Counted from the stretch's first letter, positions 43,596 through 54,749 are shown. The stretch: 64,000 bases of DNA from Polynucleobacter duraquae (GCF_000973625.1 NZ_CP007501.1:1612001-1676000), one strand, 5' to 3'. Numbers and translations are program-made. Notes: a model not told the origin generated them from the sequence alone.

Positions 43596-44702
43596 ATGAC
43601 TAATCTGGCTACCGCGCAGCAGCTTGCGCCGTCCAACTTACAACTGCCGGTTTCGGCCTATTTTGACGTTGATCTCTATCAGCGTGAAATTGAACTGCTT
43701 TTTAAGCGGGGCCCAGGCTATGTTGGTCACGAACTCATGGTTCCCGAGATGGGCTCCTACCAAACTTTGACATCTGAGAATGAAGGCCGCCTATTGGTTA
43801 GAAACCAAGCCGGCGTTGAACTCCTCTCTAATGTCTGCCGTCATCGCCAAGCACTCATGCTCAATGGCAAAGGTAAGGCAGACAATATTGTTTGCCCCCT
43901 GCACCGCTGGACCTACGATTTAAACGGTCAGCTCATGGGCGCACCCCATTTTGAAGATAAGCCTTGCCTTAATCTCGGTAAATCACCTTTGCAGAATTGG
44001 CAAGGACTCTTATTTGAAGGTCCACGTGATGTGCGTACCGATCTTGCCAAGCTTGGCGTAGCTGATGATCTCAACTTTGAAGGCTACGTTCTAGATCATG
44101 TTGAGGTCCATGAATGCAATTACAACTGGAAGACTTTTATTGAGGTCTATCTTGAGGACTATCACGTAGTGCCCTTTCATCCAGGCTTAGGTAAGTTTGT
44201 TTCTTGCGAAGACTTGCGCTGGGAATTCGGTGACTGGCACAGCGTGCAGACGGTCGGTATTCACAAGAATTTAGAGAAACCTGGCTCACCCGTGTATCAA
44301 AAGTGGCATGAAGCAGTATTGCGCCACCATGAAGGCAAGACCCCGCGCCATGGCGCCATCTGGCTTACCTACTACCCTAACGTGATGGTCGAGTGGTACC
44401 CCGGTGTTTTATGTGTTTCCACCTTACATCCAATGGGCCCTAATAAAACACGTAATGTAGTGGAGTTTTATTACCCTGAAGAAATCGCGCTCTTTGAACG
44501 CGAATTCGTAGAGGCAGAGCGTGCAGCCTATATGGAAACTTGTATTGAGGATGATGAAATTGCGGAGCGTATGGATGCTGGTCGCGCTGCTCTGTTAGCT
44601 CGCGGTCAAAATGAAGTGGGTCCATACCAAAGCCCCATGGAAGATGGCATGCAACATTTCCATGAATGGTATCGTCGTGCCATGAATTATCAAGGCGCAT
44701 AA
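43596..44702 (+). CDS. Rieske-type aromatic-ring-hydroxylating oxygenase alpha subunit
   Basis: A 368-aa oxygenase. The [2Fe-2S] Rieske site uses C81, H83, C100 and H103 from the ATG at 43596. The mononuclear iron pocket follows in LEDYHVVPFH, with its 2-His motif, and a late Asp. The beta subunit and reductase genes are not adjacent. Close homologues usually sit beside xseB in Burkholderiales, and their substrate is unknown. A GTG at 43587 is an alternative start. Confidence 0.88.
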   Translation: MTNLATAQQLAPSNLQLPVSAYFDVDLYQREIELLFKRGPGYVGHELMVPEMGSYQTLTSENEGRLLVRNQAGVELLSNVCRHRQALMLNGKGKADNIVCPLHRWTYDLNGQLMGAPHFEDKPCLNLGKSPLQNWQGLLFEGPRDVRTDLAKLGVADDLNFEGYVLDHVEVHECNYNWKTFIEVYLEDYHVVPFHPGLGKFVSCEDLRWEFGDWHSVQTVGIHKNLEKPGSPVYQKWHEAVLRHHEGKTPRHGAIWLTYYPNVMVEWYPGVLCVSTLHPMGPNKTRNVVEFYYPEEIALFEREFVEAERAAYMETCIEDDEIAERMDAGRAALLARGQNEVGPYQSPMEDGMQHFHEWYRRAMNYQGA

Positions 44703-44740
44703 TTAAGCAACACCAATCTCGCCCTCAATAGGAAACCATC

Positions 44741-45571
44741 ATGACGCCTCTCATTACTGCAAACCAGTTAGAAGAAATCATTAATAGTGGTGAGAATGTT
44801 TTGCTGTGCGATTGCCGCTTTGATTTAGTCGATCCGCTAGCTGGTCGTAAGTCTTATTTAGAAGGCCATATTCCAGGCGCACTCTTTGTGGACCTAGACC
44901 ACGATTTATCTGGTGAAAAGACGGGCAAGAATGGTCGTCACCCACTTCCCACCCCAGAAGCCTGGGCCCAAACCAAATCGCGTCTGGGCATTGACTCCAA
45001 TACCTTAGTGATTGCCTACGACAATCAGGGTTCTGTATATGCCAGTCGCCTCTGGTGGATGCTTAAAGCTACTGGCCATGCCAATGTTCAAGTATTAGAT
45101 GGCGGTCTAGATGCTTGGAATGGTCCGATTGGCACTATGCCACGCGAATCCAATCCAACAACAACGCCAGTGCCTACAATGCCTTATGTTGGCTTAGTGA
45201 CAGTAGAAGAAGTTGTTCACAATCTCCAGGCAAAAACAAATCTCATTATTGATGCTCGTGCAAATGATCGCTTCCATGGTCAAAATGAAACTTTAGATCC
45301 TGTAGGTGGACATATCCCTAACGCAATTAATTACTGTTTTAGAGAAAATCTTTCCAGAAAAAGTTTTAAGGCTCCAGAACAACTTTTTAAAGACTTTGTA
45401 GATCTCTTGGGCTCAACCAAACCTTCCGAGGTGATTCATCAATGTGGCTCTGGAGTTACGGCCTGTCATAACCTACTAGCCATGGAACTCGCTGGCCTCA
45501 AGGGCTCACGTGTATACGCAGGTAGCTGGAGTGAATGGTGTGCCGACCCAAGCCGACCAGTAGCTCTTTAA
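44741..45571 (+). CDS. sseA: 3-mercaptopyruvate sulfurtransferase
   Basis: A two-domain rhodanese-fold sulfurtransferase, 276 aa. The active loop CGSGVTA with the catalytic Cys is in the C-terminal domain and is typical of mercaptopyruvate rather than thiosulfate enzymes. The N-terminal domain is catalytically inactive. It lies 38 bp after the Rieske gene and may be cotranscribed. Its end overlaps the convergent ZIP gene by 4 nt. Confidence 0.88.
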   Translation: MTPLITANQLEEIINSGENVLLCDCRFDLVDPLAGRKSYLEGHIPGALFVDLDHDLSGEKTGKNGRHPLPTPEAWAQTKSRLGIDSNTLVIAYDNQGSVYASRLWWMLKATGHANVQVLDGGLDAWNGPIGTMPRESNPTTTPVPTMPYVGLVTVEEVVHNLQAKTNLIIDARANDRFHGQNETLDPVGGHIPNAINYCFRENLSRKSFKAPEQLFKDFVDLLGSTKPSEVIHQCGSGVTACHNLLAMELAGLKGSRVYAGSWSEWCADPSRPVAL

Positions 45572-46341
45572 TGCAAGAGTGAAAGCAGAATTACCAAGCC
45601 AACACCACAGGCAATCAAAATCGTTTGACGCAAAGACTCAGCCCAATGTGGGCGCCGGTGCATTTGTGGTATCAGATCGCTCACCGCAATATAAATAAAA
45701 CTACTTGAGGCAATGACTAACAAATACGGCATTGCCGCATGCGCCCTCTCCAAAAAGAAGTACGCCAAGACGCCACCTAGCACCGCAGCTAAGCCACAAA
45801 TTAAGTTGTACATCAAAGCACGAGTGCGAGTAAATCCAGCATTCAGCAGTACGATGAAATCACCAATTTCTTGCGGAATCTCGTGAGCAATGATGGCGAT
45901 CGCAGTAAAGATACCCACCTGGTAATCCGCCATAAAGGCAGCAGCAATCAAAACACCATCAACAAAGTTGTGTATGCCATCGCCGACCAAAATCATCCAA
46001 CCACTGCGACCCGCTACTTCTGCATCATGACCATGGTGATGATCATGACCATCCCCTTCGTGATGATGGCTATGACGTAATAAAGAGATTTTCTCAAGCA
46101 AGAAAAAACCTAAGAGCCCTGCAAGCAAGGTGGCAAATAAGAGCTGAGGATTCACACCCGGCATCGTAAATGCCTCGGGTAATGAATGCAGCAAGGCGGT
46201 GGCCAGCAAAATACCCACTGACACACTCACCATGCTGTGAACCATCTTCGACAGAAAAGACAAAGAAAAACTTGCGGCAACGAGAACGCTAGCGGTTCCC
46301 GCTAGCGCCGTTACCAACAAGATGCTTTGCAGTACTGACAT
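45568..46341 (-). CDS. ZIP-family metal transporter
   Basis: A 257-aa membrane protein with about eight hydrophobic segments. A histidine-rich cytoplasmic loop (about residues 90-108) lies between the third and fourth. The conserved helices DGIHNFVDG and AHEIPQEIGDF form the metal path. It probably imports zinc or another divalent cation. It lies 5 bp after the dienelactone-hydrolase gene. Confidence 0.9.
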   Translation of the reverse strand: MSVLQSILLVTALAGTASVLVAASFSLSFLSKMVHSMVSVSVGILLATALLHSLPEAFTMPGVNPQLLFATLLAGLLGFFLLEKISLLRHSHHHEGDGHDHHHGHDAEVAGRSGWMILVGDGIHNFVDGVLIAAAFMADYQVGIFTAIAIIAHEIPQEIGDFIVLLNAGFTRTRALMYNLICGLAAVLGGVLAYFFLERAHAAMPYLLVIASSSFIYIAVSDLIPQMHRRPHWAESLRQTILIACGVGLVILLSLLH

Positions 46342-46346
46342 GGAAG

Positions 46347-47243
46347 TTAGGCAACCCCGTTTTGTTTAAACCAAGCAATACATTTTTCCCAACCATCTTT
46401 TGCAGGACCTTCGCGATAAGTAGCTCGGTAATCTGCATGGAAGGCATGCGGTGCATCAGGATAAATCTCAAAGCGAGAGGCTTTGGCTGCTGGATTTTTG
46501 GGGGCTGCTTTTGCAAGCGCTTCACGCATTTGCTCAACACTCTCTAGGGAGATGCCAGTATCAGCGCCACCATACAAGCCAAGTACTGGCGCCTTGAGAT
46601 CAGCAGCAATATCGACTGGGTGGCGCGGATTACCTTCCGTTTTCTCACCAATAACACGACCATACCAAGCTACGCCAGCCTTAACCTGAGGCAGTGTGGC
46701 CGATAACCAAGTAATGCGACCACCCCAGCAAAATCCAGTAACGCCAACTTTTTTCAAGTTGCCACCGTTCTTGCCGGCCCATACTAAGGCTGCTTGTAAG
46801 TCATTGAGAACTTGAGTATCTCCCGTTGGGGCAACGATATTTTTTTGAATCTCGGCAATGGTGCCGTAAGTATTCGGATCGCCAGCACGAGTAAAAAATT
46901 CTGGGGCAATCGCTAGGTAACCCAATTTAGCAAAACGTCTAGTGACATCTGCAATGTATTCGTGTACACCAAAGATTTCGCTAGCAACAATCACAATCGG
47001 CAAATTACCTTTGGCTTTTTCTGGACGTGAAACATAGGCAGGCATCTGAAAACTTCCTACTGGAATCATTTGCTCGCCCGCCTTAATGCCAGTGAAATCC
47101 GTTTGGATCGCTGCGGCCATGACTGGCTCAGAAGCGGCTACAAAACCAATTCCCATAGTTGTTGCTGTGACAGCAGAGGCTTTCATAAAACCCCTTCTAT
47201 CGCTGGACACCATGTTTGAACCCTGATCTTTTTTCGTTGTCAT
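46347..47243 (-). CDS. Tat-exported dienelactone-hydrolase-family protein
   Basis: A 298-aa alpha/beta hydrolase. The N-terminus has a twin-arginine signal (DRRGFMK) followed by a hydrophobic segment ending near residue 45, so it is folded before export. The nucleophile is Cys in GFCWGGR, and the triad is completed by an Asp in LYGGAD and His in PHAFHAD. The cysteine nucleophile separates it from ordinary lipases and matches carboxymethylenebutenolidase. ATG at residue 11 is an alternative start. Confidence 0.9.
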   Translation of the reverse strand: MTTKKDQGSNMVSSDRRGFMKASAVTATTMGIGFVAASEPVMAAAIQTDFTGIKAGEQMIPVGSFQMPAYVSRPEKAKGNLPIVIVASEIFGVHEYIADVTRRFAKLGYLAIAPEFFTRAGDPNTYGTIAEIQKNIVAPTGDTQVLNDLQAALVWAGKNGGNLKKVGVTGFCWGGRITWLSATLPQVKAGVAWYGRVIGEKTEGNPRHPVDIAADLKAPVLGLYGGADTGISLESVEQMREALAKAAPKNPAAKASRFEIYPDAPHAFHADYRATYREGPAKDGWEKCIAWFKQNGVA

Positions 47244-47259
47244 CTCTTAGTCTCCTAAT

Positions 47260-50085
47260 TTAGTGCGCTTCTTCCCAATTATCGCCAATCCCAATACCAA
47301 CTACCAAAGGAACCTTTAGTTCAGCTACCTTGCACATTAAATCAGGTAGCTTTGCTTGCAAAAGCTCCAGCTCATCTAGCGGCACATCAAATACCAGCTC
47401 ATCGTGGACCTGAAGGAGCATGCGGGTCTTCAACTGCTCTTGTTCTAACCAGTTTTCGACCGCAATCATGGCCAATTTGATCAGGTCGGCCGCTGTCCCC
47501 TGCATTGGCGCATTAATTGCAGCCCGCTCTGCTCCTTGGCGGCGAGGACCACTCCCCTTAATTTCTGGGAGCCATAGACGCCTACCAAAGACCGTCTCGA
47601 CATAACCATTCTCTCTGGCCTCCAAGCGAGTGCGCTCCATATACTGAGCCACTCCCGGATAACGATCAAAGTACTTAGCAATGTAGTTTTGGGCTGCTGA
47701 GCGCTCAATACCCAGATTACCGGCTAGACCAAAGGCACTCATGCCATAAATTAAGCCAAAGTTAATGACCTTGGCATAGCGGCGCTGCTCTGAATTAACG
47801 CTTTCTAATGGCACTCCAAAGATCTCAGCAGCGGTAGCTTGGTGTACGTCTTTACCAGCAGCGAATGCAGCTAATAGATTTTCATCCTCAGCAATGTGCG
47901 CCATGATGCGCAATTCAATTTGAGAATAGTCGGCAGAAAGTAACTTACAACCCTCAGCCGGAATGAACGCTTCCCGAATGCGACGGCCCTCTTCCGTGCG
48001 CACAGGAATGTTCTGCAAGTTCGGATCGCTTGAAGCCAAACGTCCAGTCACCGCAGTCGCCTGAGAAAAACTCGTATGTACTCGTCCCGTTTTAGGGTCA
48101 GCCATACGTGGGAGCTTCTCGATATAAGTCGACATCAATTTAGCGAGACTGCGGTAATCCAAGATACGCGCAGGTAAGGGATAGTCTTCCGCCAACTTTT
48201 GCAGCACTTCCTCATCAGTCGATGGCGCACCCGATGGTGTCTTTTTAATTACGGGGAGCTCTAACTGCCCAAATAAAATCTCTGCGATCTGCTTAGGGGA
48301 TTGAATATTAAATGGTTGCCCAGCTAGCTTATGAATCTCACCCTCTAGAGCTAACAGTCGTTTGCCAACTTCTTGACCTTGCTGAGATAGCAAGGCAGAG
48401 TCAATCCGAATCCCATTACGCTCCATGATGCCCAAGACCCGCATTGCTGGCATCTCGATATTTCCATAAATGTAAAGAAGGCCAGGACTTGCCTGAATTT
48501 GTGGCCACAATACATGGTGCAACCGTAGAGTAATGTCAGCATCTTCTGCTGCGTAGTCGGTGGCAATTTTCAGATCTACTTGATCAAAGCCAATCTGATG
48601 GACGCCCTTACCGCATACCTCTTCATACTTAATAGTTTTCATGCCGAGATGTCGCTCGGCTAAGTTATCCATGTTGTGAGGCATATGCGATTCGAGCACA
48701 TAAGATTCCAACATGGTGTCAAAAGTAATACCTTGCAAAGCAACGCCATAGTTCGCAAAGATATGACTGTCGTACTTGAGGTTTTGCCCTAGCTTTAAAT
48801 TAGTCGCGCTTTCTAGCCAAGGCTTCATGCGCGCCAAAACCAGTTCTCGACTGAGCTGAGCTTCTCCATTACGATGCGCTACCGGTATATAACAAGCCTC
48901 TCCAGGGGTGACGCAAAGCGAAATACCGACAAGCTCTGCAGCCAGTGCATCTAAGCTAGTGGTCTCAGTATCAACTGCCGTAAGAGCAGCGCCTTCAATT
49001 TTTTTAATCCAACGATCCAGCGCCATTTCATCAACTACGCACTCATAGCGTTTTGCAATCGCTCCATGCAGATCCGTTGTTTCTTGCGATAAGGCAGTGG
49101 TCGCTTCTGTGGCAGTGGGGCCAAACTTTTTAACTGCATCTTTTACATTTGCTTCGGCAGTATTTTTGATGGGGCTACCAGCCAAATCAAAATCACTGAC
49201 GGCCTCAGGAACTGCACCACTTAACTGCCTCTCCACGTCACGTAACCAAGTCTTAAATGCATAGCGCTCAAACAACTCACGCAAGAGCGGCGCGTCTTCA
49301 GGTTTCGCATGCAGGTCATCTAAGCCTGGAAGATGCGGCGATAAATCGCAATCGGTTTTGACGGTAATGAGTTGTCGTGCTTGTGGAAGCCACTCCAAAC
49401 TATTTCGTAAGTTTTCACCTACAACACCTTTTACTTGATCGGCATTCGCCATCAAATTATCTAAATCACCAAACTCAGCCAACCATTTGTTTGCTGTTTT
49501 AGGGCCGGCCTTAGGAACGCCCGGTACGTTATCGACCGTGTCGCCAATGATGGAGAGGTAATCTACGATGCGCTCTGGAGGTACGCCAAATTTTTCAATC
49601 ACACCATTGATGTCCAACTTCTCATTGGTCATCGTATTAATTAAGGTGACAGAGGCATTCACTAACTGGGCCAAATCTTTGTCGCCAGTAGAAATAATGG
49701 TCTCCCAGCCAGCCTGAGTTGCTTGACTAGCCAAGGTGGCAATCACATCATCAGCCTCAACCCCAGAAACCATTAATACCGGCCAGCCCAAGGCTTTCAC
49801 CATGGCATGGATCGGCTCAATCTGTTTTACCAAATCCTCAGGCATGGGGGAGCGATGCGCTTTGTACTCGGGATACATTTCATCCCGGAAAGTCTTGCCT
49901 TTGGCATCAAAAACACAGGCAATGTGATCAGCCTTGAGTTCTGAGCGGGCTCGGCGCATCATATTCACCATTCCATAGATGGCTCCCGTTGGGTCACCTG
50001 CCCCATTTCTGAGGTCTGGCATGGCATGAAAGGCGCGATAGAGGTAGCTAGAGCCGTCTACCAACAAGAGTCTATGTTTAGTCAT
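47260..50085 (-). CDS. polA: DNA polymerase I
   Basis: A 941-aa polymerase for gap filling and repair. The 5'-3' flap-nuclease domain is at about 1-290. The 3'-5' proofreading domain retains the acidic DTETTS motif, so it should be active. The polymerase domain has DYSQIELR and the C-terminal HDELVFDV. The ATG at 50085 (MTKHRLLLVDG) is chosen; a start at 50133 would add 16 uninformative residues. Confidence 0.96.
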   Translation of the reverse strand: MTKHRLLLVDGSSYLYRAFHAMPDLRNGAGDPTGAIYGMVNMMRRARSELKADHIACVFDAKGKTFRDEMYPEYKAHRSPMPEDLVKQIEPIHAMVKALGWPVLMVSGVEADDVIATLASQATQAGWETIISTGDKDLAQLVNASVTLINTMTNEKLDINGVIEKFGVPPERIVDYLSIIGDTVDNVPGVPKAGPKTANKWLAEFGDLDNLMANADQVKGVVGENLRNSLEWLPQARQLITVKTDCDLSPHLPGLDDLHAKPEDAPLLRELFERYAFKTWLRDVERQLSGAVPEAVSDFDLAGSPIKNTAEANVKDAVKKFGPTATEATTALSQETTDLHGAIAKRYECVVDEMALDRWIKKIEGAALTAVDTETTSLDALAAELVGISLCVTPGEACYIPVAHRNGEAQLSRELVLARMKPWLESATNLKLGQNLKYDSHIFANYGVALQGITFDTMLESYVLESHMPHNMDNLAERHLGMKTIKYEEVCGKGVHQIGFDQVDLKIATDYAAEDADITLRLHHVLWPQIQASPGLLYIYGNIEMPAMRVLGIMERNGIRIDSALLSQQGQEVGKRLLALEGEIHKLAGQPFNIQSPKQIAEILFGQLELPVIKKTPSGAPSTDEEVLQKLAEDYPLPARILDYRSLAKLMSTYIEKLPRMADPKTGRVHTSFSQATAVTGRLASSDPNLQNIPVRTEEGRRIREAFIPAEGCKLLSADYSQIELRIMAHIAEDENLLAAFAAGKDVHQATAAEIFGVPLESVNSEQRRYAKVINFGLIYGMSAFGLAGNLGIERSAAQNYIAKYFDRYPGVAQYMERTRLEARENGYVETVFGRRLWLPEIKGSGPRRQGAERAAINAPMQGTAADLIKLAMIAVENWLEQEQLKTRMLLQVHDELVFDVPLDELELLQAKLPDLMCKVAELKVPLVVGIGIGDNWEEAH

Positions 50086-50167
50086 ACCGCAATCGTACAA
50101 TCTAGTTGCTAACTGCCTACAGATCAGGTTCAAATCCTCCTGAAAAGAGGCCTAAAAAAGGTGAAAA

Positions 50168-50575
50168 ATGATGCACGCACTAACTAACTTACTCCACTCT
50201 TCTTTGAGCCAAACCCTTGTTCTGACAAGCTTTTTAATGGCTTTCGCCTCTTTTAGCCTAAATTCAGCACACGCCCAAAATAACTCGCAAGCGCTCAGCC
50301 CCTCCGAGTTGCAGCGTATTAATAATCAACCTTTAGCGCCTGCAGTGAGCGCTTCTCAAGCAACCAGCGCGCCTAAAAGTCGTAAACCGAGCTTTCAACA
50401 CAAAGAATCTACTGGTACTGAAATTACCGAGTACAAAGATACCAATGCGCCCACTCAGGTGGATGTGAAGACTCGCTACACCAACTACGAAATGGCACCT
50501 CCGGCAACGGTCATGCCTGGCGTACCAAAAGAAACTGACCTGATCAGCGTACCGAGTATCCGAGTTCCTTTTTAA
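50168..50575 (+). CDS. Small exported protein, possible DUF2782
   Basis: A 135-aa protein with a signal peptide of about 36 residues (NSAHAQN). The mature part is low-complexity, rich in Pro, Ser and Gln, with a conserved-looking segment TEITEYKDTNAPTQVDVK. DUF2782 proteins are encoded between polA and thrB in related bacteria, and the position here matches. The similarity is too weak to be certain. It lies 9 bp before thrB, probably in one operon. Confidence 0.65.
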   Translation: MMHALTNLLHSSLSQTLVLTSFLMAFASFSLNSAHAQNNSQALSPSELQRINNQPLAPAVSASQATSAPKSRKPSFQHKESTGTEITEYKDTNAPTQVDVKTRYTNYEMAPPATVMPGVPKETDLISVPSIRVPF

Positions 50576-50584
50576 TCTTTACTC

Positions 50585-51562
50585 ATGGCCGTCTTTACCC
50601 CCATTGAACTGAGCGATATCTCCGCTTGGATATCAAGTGACTTTGATATCGGACAGGCTCTCGATATTCGTGGAATTCATGGTGGTATTGAAAACTCCAA
50701 CTTCTTTCTCGACACCGAAAAAGATGGCAAAAAACAAGAGTATGTTCTGACTATTTTCGAAAGACTGTCTGCAGAGCAACTTCCGTACTATCTAGATCTG
50801 ATGCGCCACTTGGCTAATAAAAGTATTCCAGTACCTAAGCCACTTGAAAATAAACAGGGGCAAATTTTATTTACACTGAAAGGTAAGCCTGCAGCAATTG
50901 TGAGCAAGCTTCCCGGCGTTTCTAGGCTTGCACCCGAAGCTAAGCATTGCGCTCTGATTGGCGAGTACTTAGCCAAAATGCATTTGGCTAGTAGCGACTT
51001 TAAGCATACTCAAGAGAATCTTCGCAGTCTTGCTTGGTGGCAAAAAACAGTCCCGCAAGTGTTGTCACACTTAAGTGATGCACAAAAAGAATTGCTGACT
51101 AGCGAGCTCGCAACTCAAGAACAATTCTTTACCTCAGAGGTTTATGCATTGCTTCCTCAGGGAGCAAGCCATTGCGACCTTTTTAGAGATAATGTGCTAT
51201 TTGATCCTCAAGGCACAAGCGATGGCTCTCAAGATCAGCTAGGTGGTTTCTTCGACTTTTATTTCGCTGGAACAGACAAGTGGTTATTTGATTTAGCAGT
51301 TACTGCAAATGATTGGTGTCTTGCTGACAACAAGCAAGACTTAGATCCCGCTCGCTTCAAGGCACTAATGGATGCCTATCAAGCTGTTCGCCCACTAAGC
51401 AAAGAAGAACAGGCAAGCTGGCCCCTGATGGTGCGTGCTGCAGCTCTGCGATTCTGGATTTCCCGCCTGTGGGATTTTTATTTGCCACGTGATGCGCAAA
51501 TGCTCACCCCACATGACCCCCGTCATTTCGAAAATATTCTTTTAAGTCGTAAGGCAATATGA
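50585..51562 (+). CDS. thrB: Homoserine kinase
   Basis: A 325-aa homoserine kinase of the aminoglycoside-phosphotransferase fold (ThrB type II), phosphorylating homoserine on the way to threonine. The catalytic loop SHCDLFRDNVLFD with Asp and Asn is followed by the metal-binding Asp in FFDFY. The GGIENSNFF loop near the N-terminus binds nucleotide. Overlap of 4 nt with the next gene shows an operon. Confidence 0.92.
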   Translation: MAVFTPIELSDISAWISSDFDIGQALDIRGIHGGIENSNFFLDTEKDGKKQEYVLTIFERLSAEQLPYYLDLMRHLANKSIPVPKPLENKQGQILFTLKGKPAAIVSKLPGVSRLAPEAKHCALIGEYLAKMHLASSDFKHTQENLRSLAWWQKTVPQVLSHLSDAQKELLTSELATQEQFFTSEVYALLPQGASHCDLFRDNVLFDPQGTSDGSQDQLGGFFDFYFAGTDKWLFDLAVTANDWCLADNKQDLDPARFKALMDAYQAVRPLSKEEQASWPLMVRAAALRFWISRLWDFYLPRDAQMLTPHDPRHFENILLSRKAI

Positions 51563-52341
51563 AACTGAACTCCGTCGCTCCAAAAGAGGGCTACACCTGG
51601 ATACGTCAAGGCATTTGGCTTTTTAAACAAAATCCTTTGGGGTTTTTGATGCTGGTATTCATGTATATATTTGTAGCGCAACTTGCAGTGCTCGTACCTG
51701 TGATTGGCATCTTTGCCGTCTTATTACTCACGCCTACTTTGTCGGTGGGCTTTATGACTGCCTGTCGCCTGGCAATTCAAAAAGAGCGTATTCGACCCTC
51801 GGTATACGTGATTGCCCTGCAATCCACCCCCTTGGTTCGAAAACGTATTCTCCAATTGGGATTGGTCTACGCCGCACTCATACTAGCTCTCAGCTTTATC
51901 TTAAGTATGTTGGTAGATTTTGAGCTGCTTATCCCACTGATGACTAACGACAAGCCCATCACTTCGGAAGCCATTAATCAGATTTATCTAATTCTCTTTT
52001 TTGGCGGCCTTCTGTATGTGCCAGTTGCGATGTTGATGTGGTTTTCCCCCGTACTCGTTGCTTGGTCTGATATGCCCATAGCGCAAGCGCTTTTTTCCAG
52101 TGCTGTTGCTTGCTGGACTAATCGAGGTGCATTCTTCATCTATCTCGCAATTTGGGGTGCAATCTTAATCGCCATCCCTTTGACGATTGGCTCCATCTTT
52201 GATGCTCTCGACCTAGGCCAAGCTGCATCATTTATCATCGCCCCCATTTCTATGGCGGGGCTCACTGTAATGCACTGCTCTTTCTTTGCTACTTGGAAGG
52301 CATGCTTTGCCGAAAAAGAATCGGCTACTTTGATCGCTTAA
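51559..52341 (+). CDS. BPSS1780-family membrane protein
   Basis: A 260-aa integral membrane protein with about six hydrophobic segments. The N-terminal IRQGIWLFKQNPLGF and the TPTLSVGFMTACR region are the hallmarks of the BPSS1780 family, which is widespread in Burkholderiales and functionally uncharacterised. It is translationally coupled to thrB and converges on uvrD with a 4-nt overlap. Confidence 0.85.
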   Translation: MKLNSVAPKEGYTWIRQGIWLFKQNPLGFLMLVFMYIFVAQLAVLVPVIGIFAVLLLTPTLSVGFMTACRLAIQKERIRPSVYVIALQSTPLVRKRILQLGLVYAALILALSFILSMLVDFELLIPLMTNDKPITSEAINQIYLILFFGGLLYVPVAMLMWFSPVLVAWSDMPIAQALFSSAVACWTNRGAFFIYLAIWGAILIAIPLTIGSIFDALDLGQAASFIIAPISMAGLTVMHCSFFATWKACFAEKESATLIA

Positions 52342-54725
52342 TCGATCGCAGCAAGCTTAGCAATACTGAGCTGCAGCCATTTCACGCCATGGCGCTTGAA
52401 ATTTACCTGAGCGCGCGCATCAGCATCATTACCCTCTAGGCCTGTAACGCGCCCCTCACCAAACTTGGTGTGGAATACATTTTGCCCAATCGTAAATGGG
52501 TAATTTCCTCGTGGTGGTGCGGCCATTCTAGTTACGGCGGTTGAGGCAGAGCCTACTCGGCCAATTTGCCTTGCAGGTCGCTCGCGTTCATTACCACTGT
52601 CAAAGAAATCATTCGATCCAAACTCACGCTGACGTGTATAGCCATCTTGCCAAGTTGACCCTGAGCGACCGCCATTTCCATTGCCAGTACCACCCCAACG
52701 GGCATCTTTGACTTTTGGAGTGAGCCACTTCAGCGAATCACATGGCAACTCTTCTAAGAAGCGAGATGGCATGTTGTAGCGAACTTGACCGTGCAACATC
52801 CGTGACTGTGTGTGAGAGAGATAGAGGCGCTCTTTTGCGCGTGTAATCGCCACATACATTAAGCGACGCTCTTCTTCTAAACCATGCTGCTCATTAATAC
52901 TGTTCTCATGTGGGAATAACCCCTCTTCTAAGCCAGTAATAAATACAGAGGTGAACTCCAAGCCTTTAGCAGAGTGCACTGTCATCAGCTGCACAGCATC
53001 TTGGCCTGCCTGGGCCTGGTTATCACCGGCCTCAAGTGAAGCGTGCGAGAGAAATGCAGCCAACGGCGAGACCTCGACTACGCCAGGGGCATTCTCACCA
53101 GGCAATGTGGCAGCAGTGGCATCCTGACCATAACCTTCTTCTGCAATAAATGCGGTTGCAGCGTTAATTAATTCTTGTAAGTTTTCTACACGGTCCTGGC
53201 CTTCGCGCTCTGAAAGGTAGTGCTGAATCAAACCACTGTTTTGAATCACGAATTCCACTGTCTCAGGCAATGTGTTGTAACGAGTAGCTTCACGCATATG
53301 GTCCACCAGGCGTACAAAGCCACCTAAGGAGGCACCAGCTTTACCGTCTAATGTCGATGCCGCTAAATACAAAGAACTATTTTGTGCACGAGCTGCATCT
53401 TGCACAGCCTCAATCGATCTTGCACCAATACCGCGTGTTGGGAAATTCACTACGCGCGAGAAGGAGGTGTCGTCATTCGGATTTTCTAGCAGACGTAAAT
53501 ACGCTAAGGCATGTTTAATCTCTGCGCGCTCGAAGAAGCGCAGTCCACCGTAAACCCGATATGGAATCGCTGCAGAAAATAAGGCATGCTCAATAATGCG
53601 TGACTGAGCATTGCTTCTGTAGAGCAAGGCAATTTCAGTGCGTTTGATACCACTACTCACCAGGGCTTTAATTTCATCTACAAGCCATGCAGCTTCAGCA
53701 TGATCACTCGGCGCATCATAGATGCGAACGAGCTCACCATGACCTGCATCGGTACGCAAGTTCTTGCCTAGACGATCCGTATTATTGGAAATGAGGTAAT
53801 TGGCCGTATCTAAGATGTGGCCATGTGAGCGGTAGTTCTGCTCAAGCTTGACCATCATCGGGTGATATTGCTTTTCATACAAACGCATGTTCTCCACATC
53901 TGCGCCGCGGAATGCATAAATACTTTGATCATCATCGCCTACCGCAAAAACTGCACTACTTCCCATGCCGCTGACATTGACACGACTCGCATCATGACCA
54001 GATAGTAATTTGAGCCAAGCGTATTGCAAGGCATTGGTATCTTGAAACTCATCAATCAAAATATGACGGAAGCGCTCTTGGTAGTGCGTCCGAATGGCCT
54101 CGTTATGTTTGAGCAATTCATAACTACGTAATAAGAGTTCAGCAAAGTCGACTACACCTTCACGCTGGCACTGCTCATCGTAGGCTTCATAGAGTTGAGC
54201 CATCTTCGCCTGAAAGTCGTCCCCTACGGATAATTCTTTAGCGCGCTGACCACGCTCTTTGGCATGGGCAATGAAATATTGCAACTGCTTAGGTGGGTAT
54301 TTCTCATCATCGACCTTTAAGCCCTTCAAAAGGCGCTTAATGGCGGAAAGCTGATCCTGGGTATCCAAAATCTGAAAAGTAGACGGCAAACCTGCTTCTT
54401 TGTGATGCGCACGCAATAAACGGTTGCAAAGACCATGAAAAGTACCGATCCACATGCCTCGAGTGTTAATAGGCAGCATGGCGCTTAAGCGCAGCATCAT
54501 CTCTTTAGCGGCCTTATTAGTAAAGGTCACCGCTAGGACGCCAATAGGTGAAACCTGGCCTGTTTGGATCAACCAAGCTATACGGGTCGTGAGAACGCGG
54601 GTTTTTCCACTGCCAGCGCCAGCCAAAATCAGGGCTGACTGGGCTTGGCCATTTTCATTTACCGGCGGGAGGGTCACTGCCTCGCGTTGTTCTGGATTAA
54701 GGTTTGCGAGTAGGTCTGAGTACAT
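52338..54725 (-). CDS. uvrD: UvrD/Rep-family DNA helicase
   Basis: A 795-aa superfamily 1A helicase working in excision and mismatch repair. Walker A is AGAGSGKTR, motif II is DEFQDTN, motif [14 protein letters not shown] and motif [14 protein letters not shown]. The C-terminal Tudor-like tail ([13 protein letters not shown]) typical of UvrD and PcrA is present. It diverges from valS across a short gap. Confidence 0.93.
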   Translation of the reverse strand: MYSDLLANLNPEQREAVTLPPVNENGQAQSALILAGAGSGKTRVLTTRIAWLIQTGQVSPIGVLAVTFTNKAAKEMMLRLSAMLPINTRGMWIGTFHGLCNRLLRAHHKEAGLPSTFQILDTQDQLSAIKRLLKGLKVDDEKYPPKQLQYFIAHAKERGQRAKELSVGDDFQAKMAQLYEAYDEQCQREGVVDFAELLLRSYELLKHNEAIRTHYQERFRHILIDEFQDTNALQYAWLKLLSGHDASRVNVSGMGSSAVFAVGDDDQSIYAFRGADVENMRLYEKQYHPMMVKLEQNYRSHGHILDTANYLISNNTDRLGKNLRTDAGHGELVRIYDAPSDHAEAAWLVDEIKALVSSGIKRTEIALLYRSNAQSRIIEHALFSAAIPYRVYGGLRFFERAEIKHALAYLRLLENPNDDTSFSRVVNFPTRGIGARSIEAVQDAARAQNSSLYLAASTLDGKAGASLGGFVRLVDHMREATRYNTLPETVEFVIQNSGLIQHYLSEREGQDRVENLQELINAATAFIAEEGYGQDATAATLPGENAPGVVEVSPLAAFLSHASLEAGDNQAQAGQDAVQLMTVHSAKGLEFTSVFITGLEEGLFPHENSINEQHGLEEERRLMYVAITRAKERLYLSHTQSRMLHGQVRYNMPSRFLEELPCDSLKWLTPKVKDARWGGTGNGNGGRSGSTWQDGYTRQREFGSNDFFDSGNERERPARQIGRVGSASTAVTRMAAPPRGNYPFTIGQNVFHTKFGEGRVTGLEGNDADARAQVNFKRHGVKWLQLSIAKLAAID

Positions 54726-54749
54726 CGCCCCAATTATAATTTGCCTCTT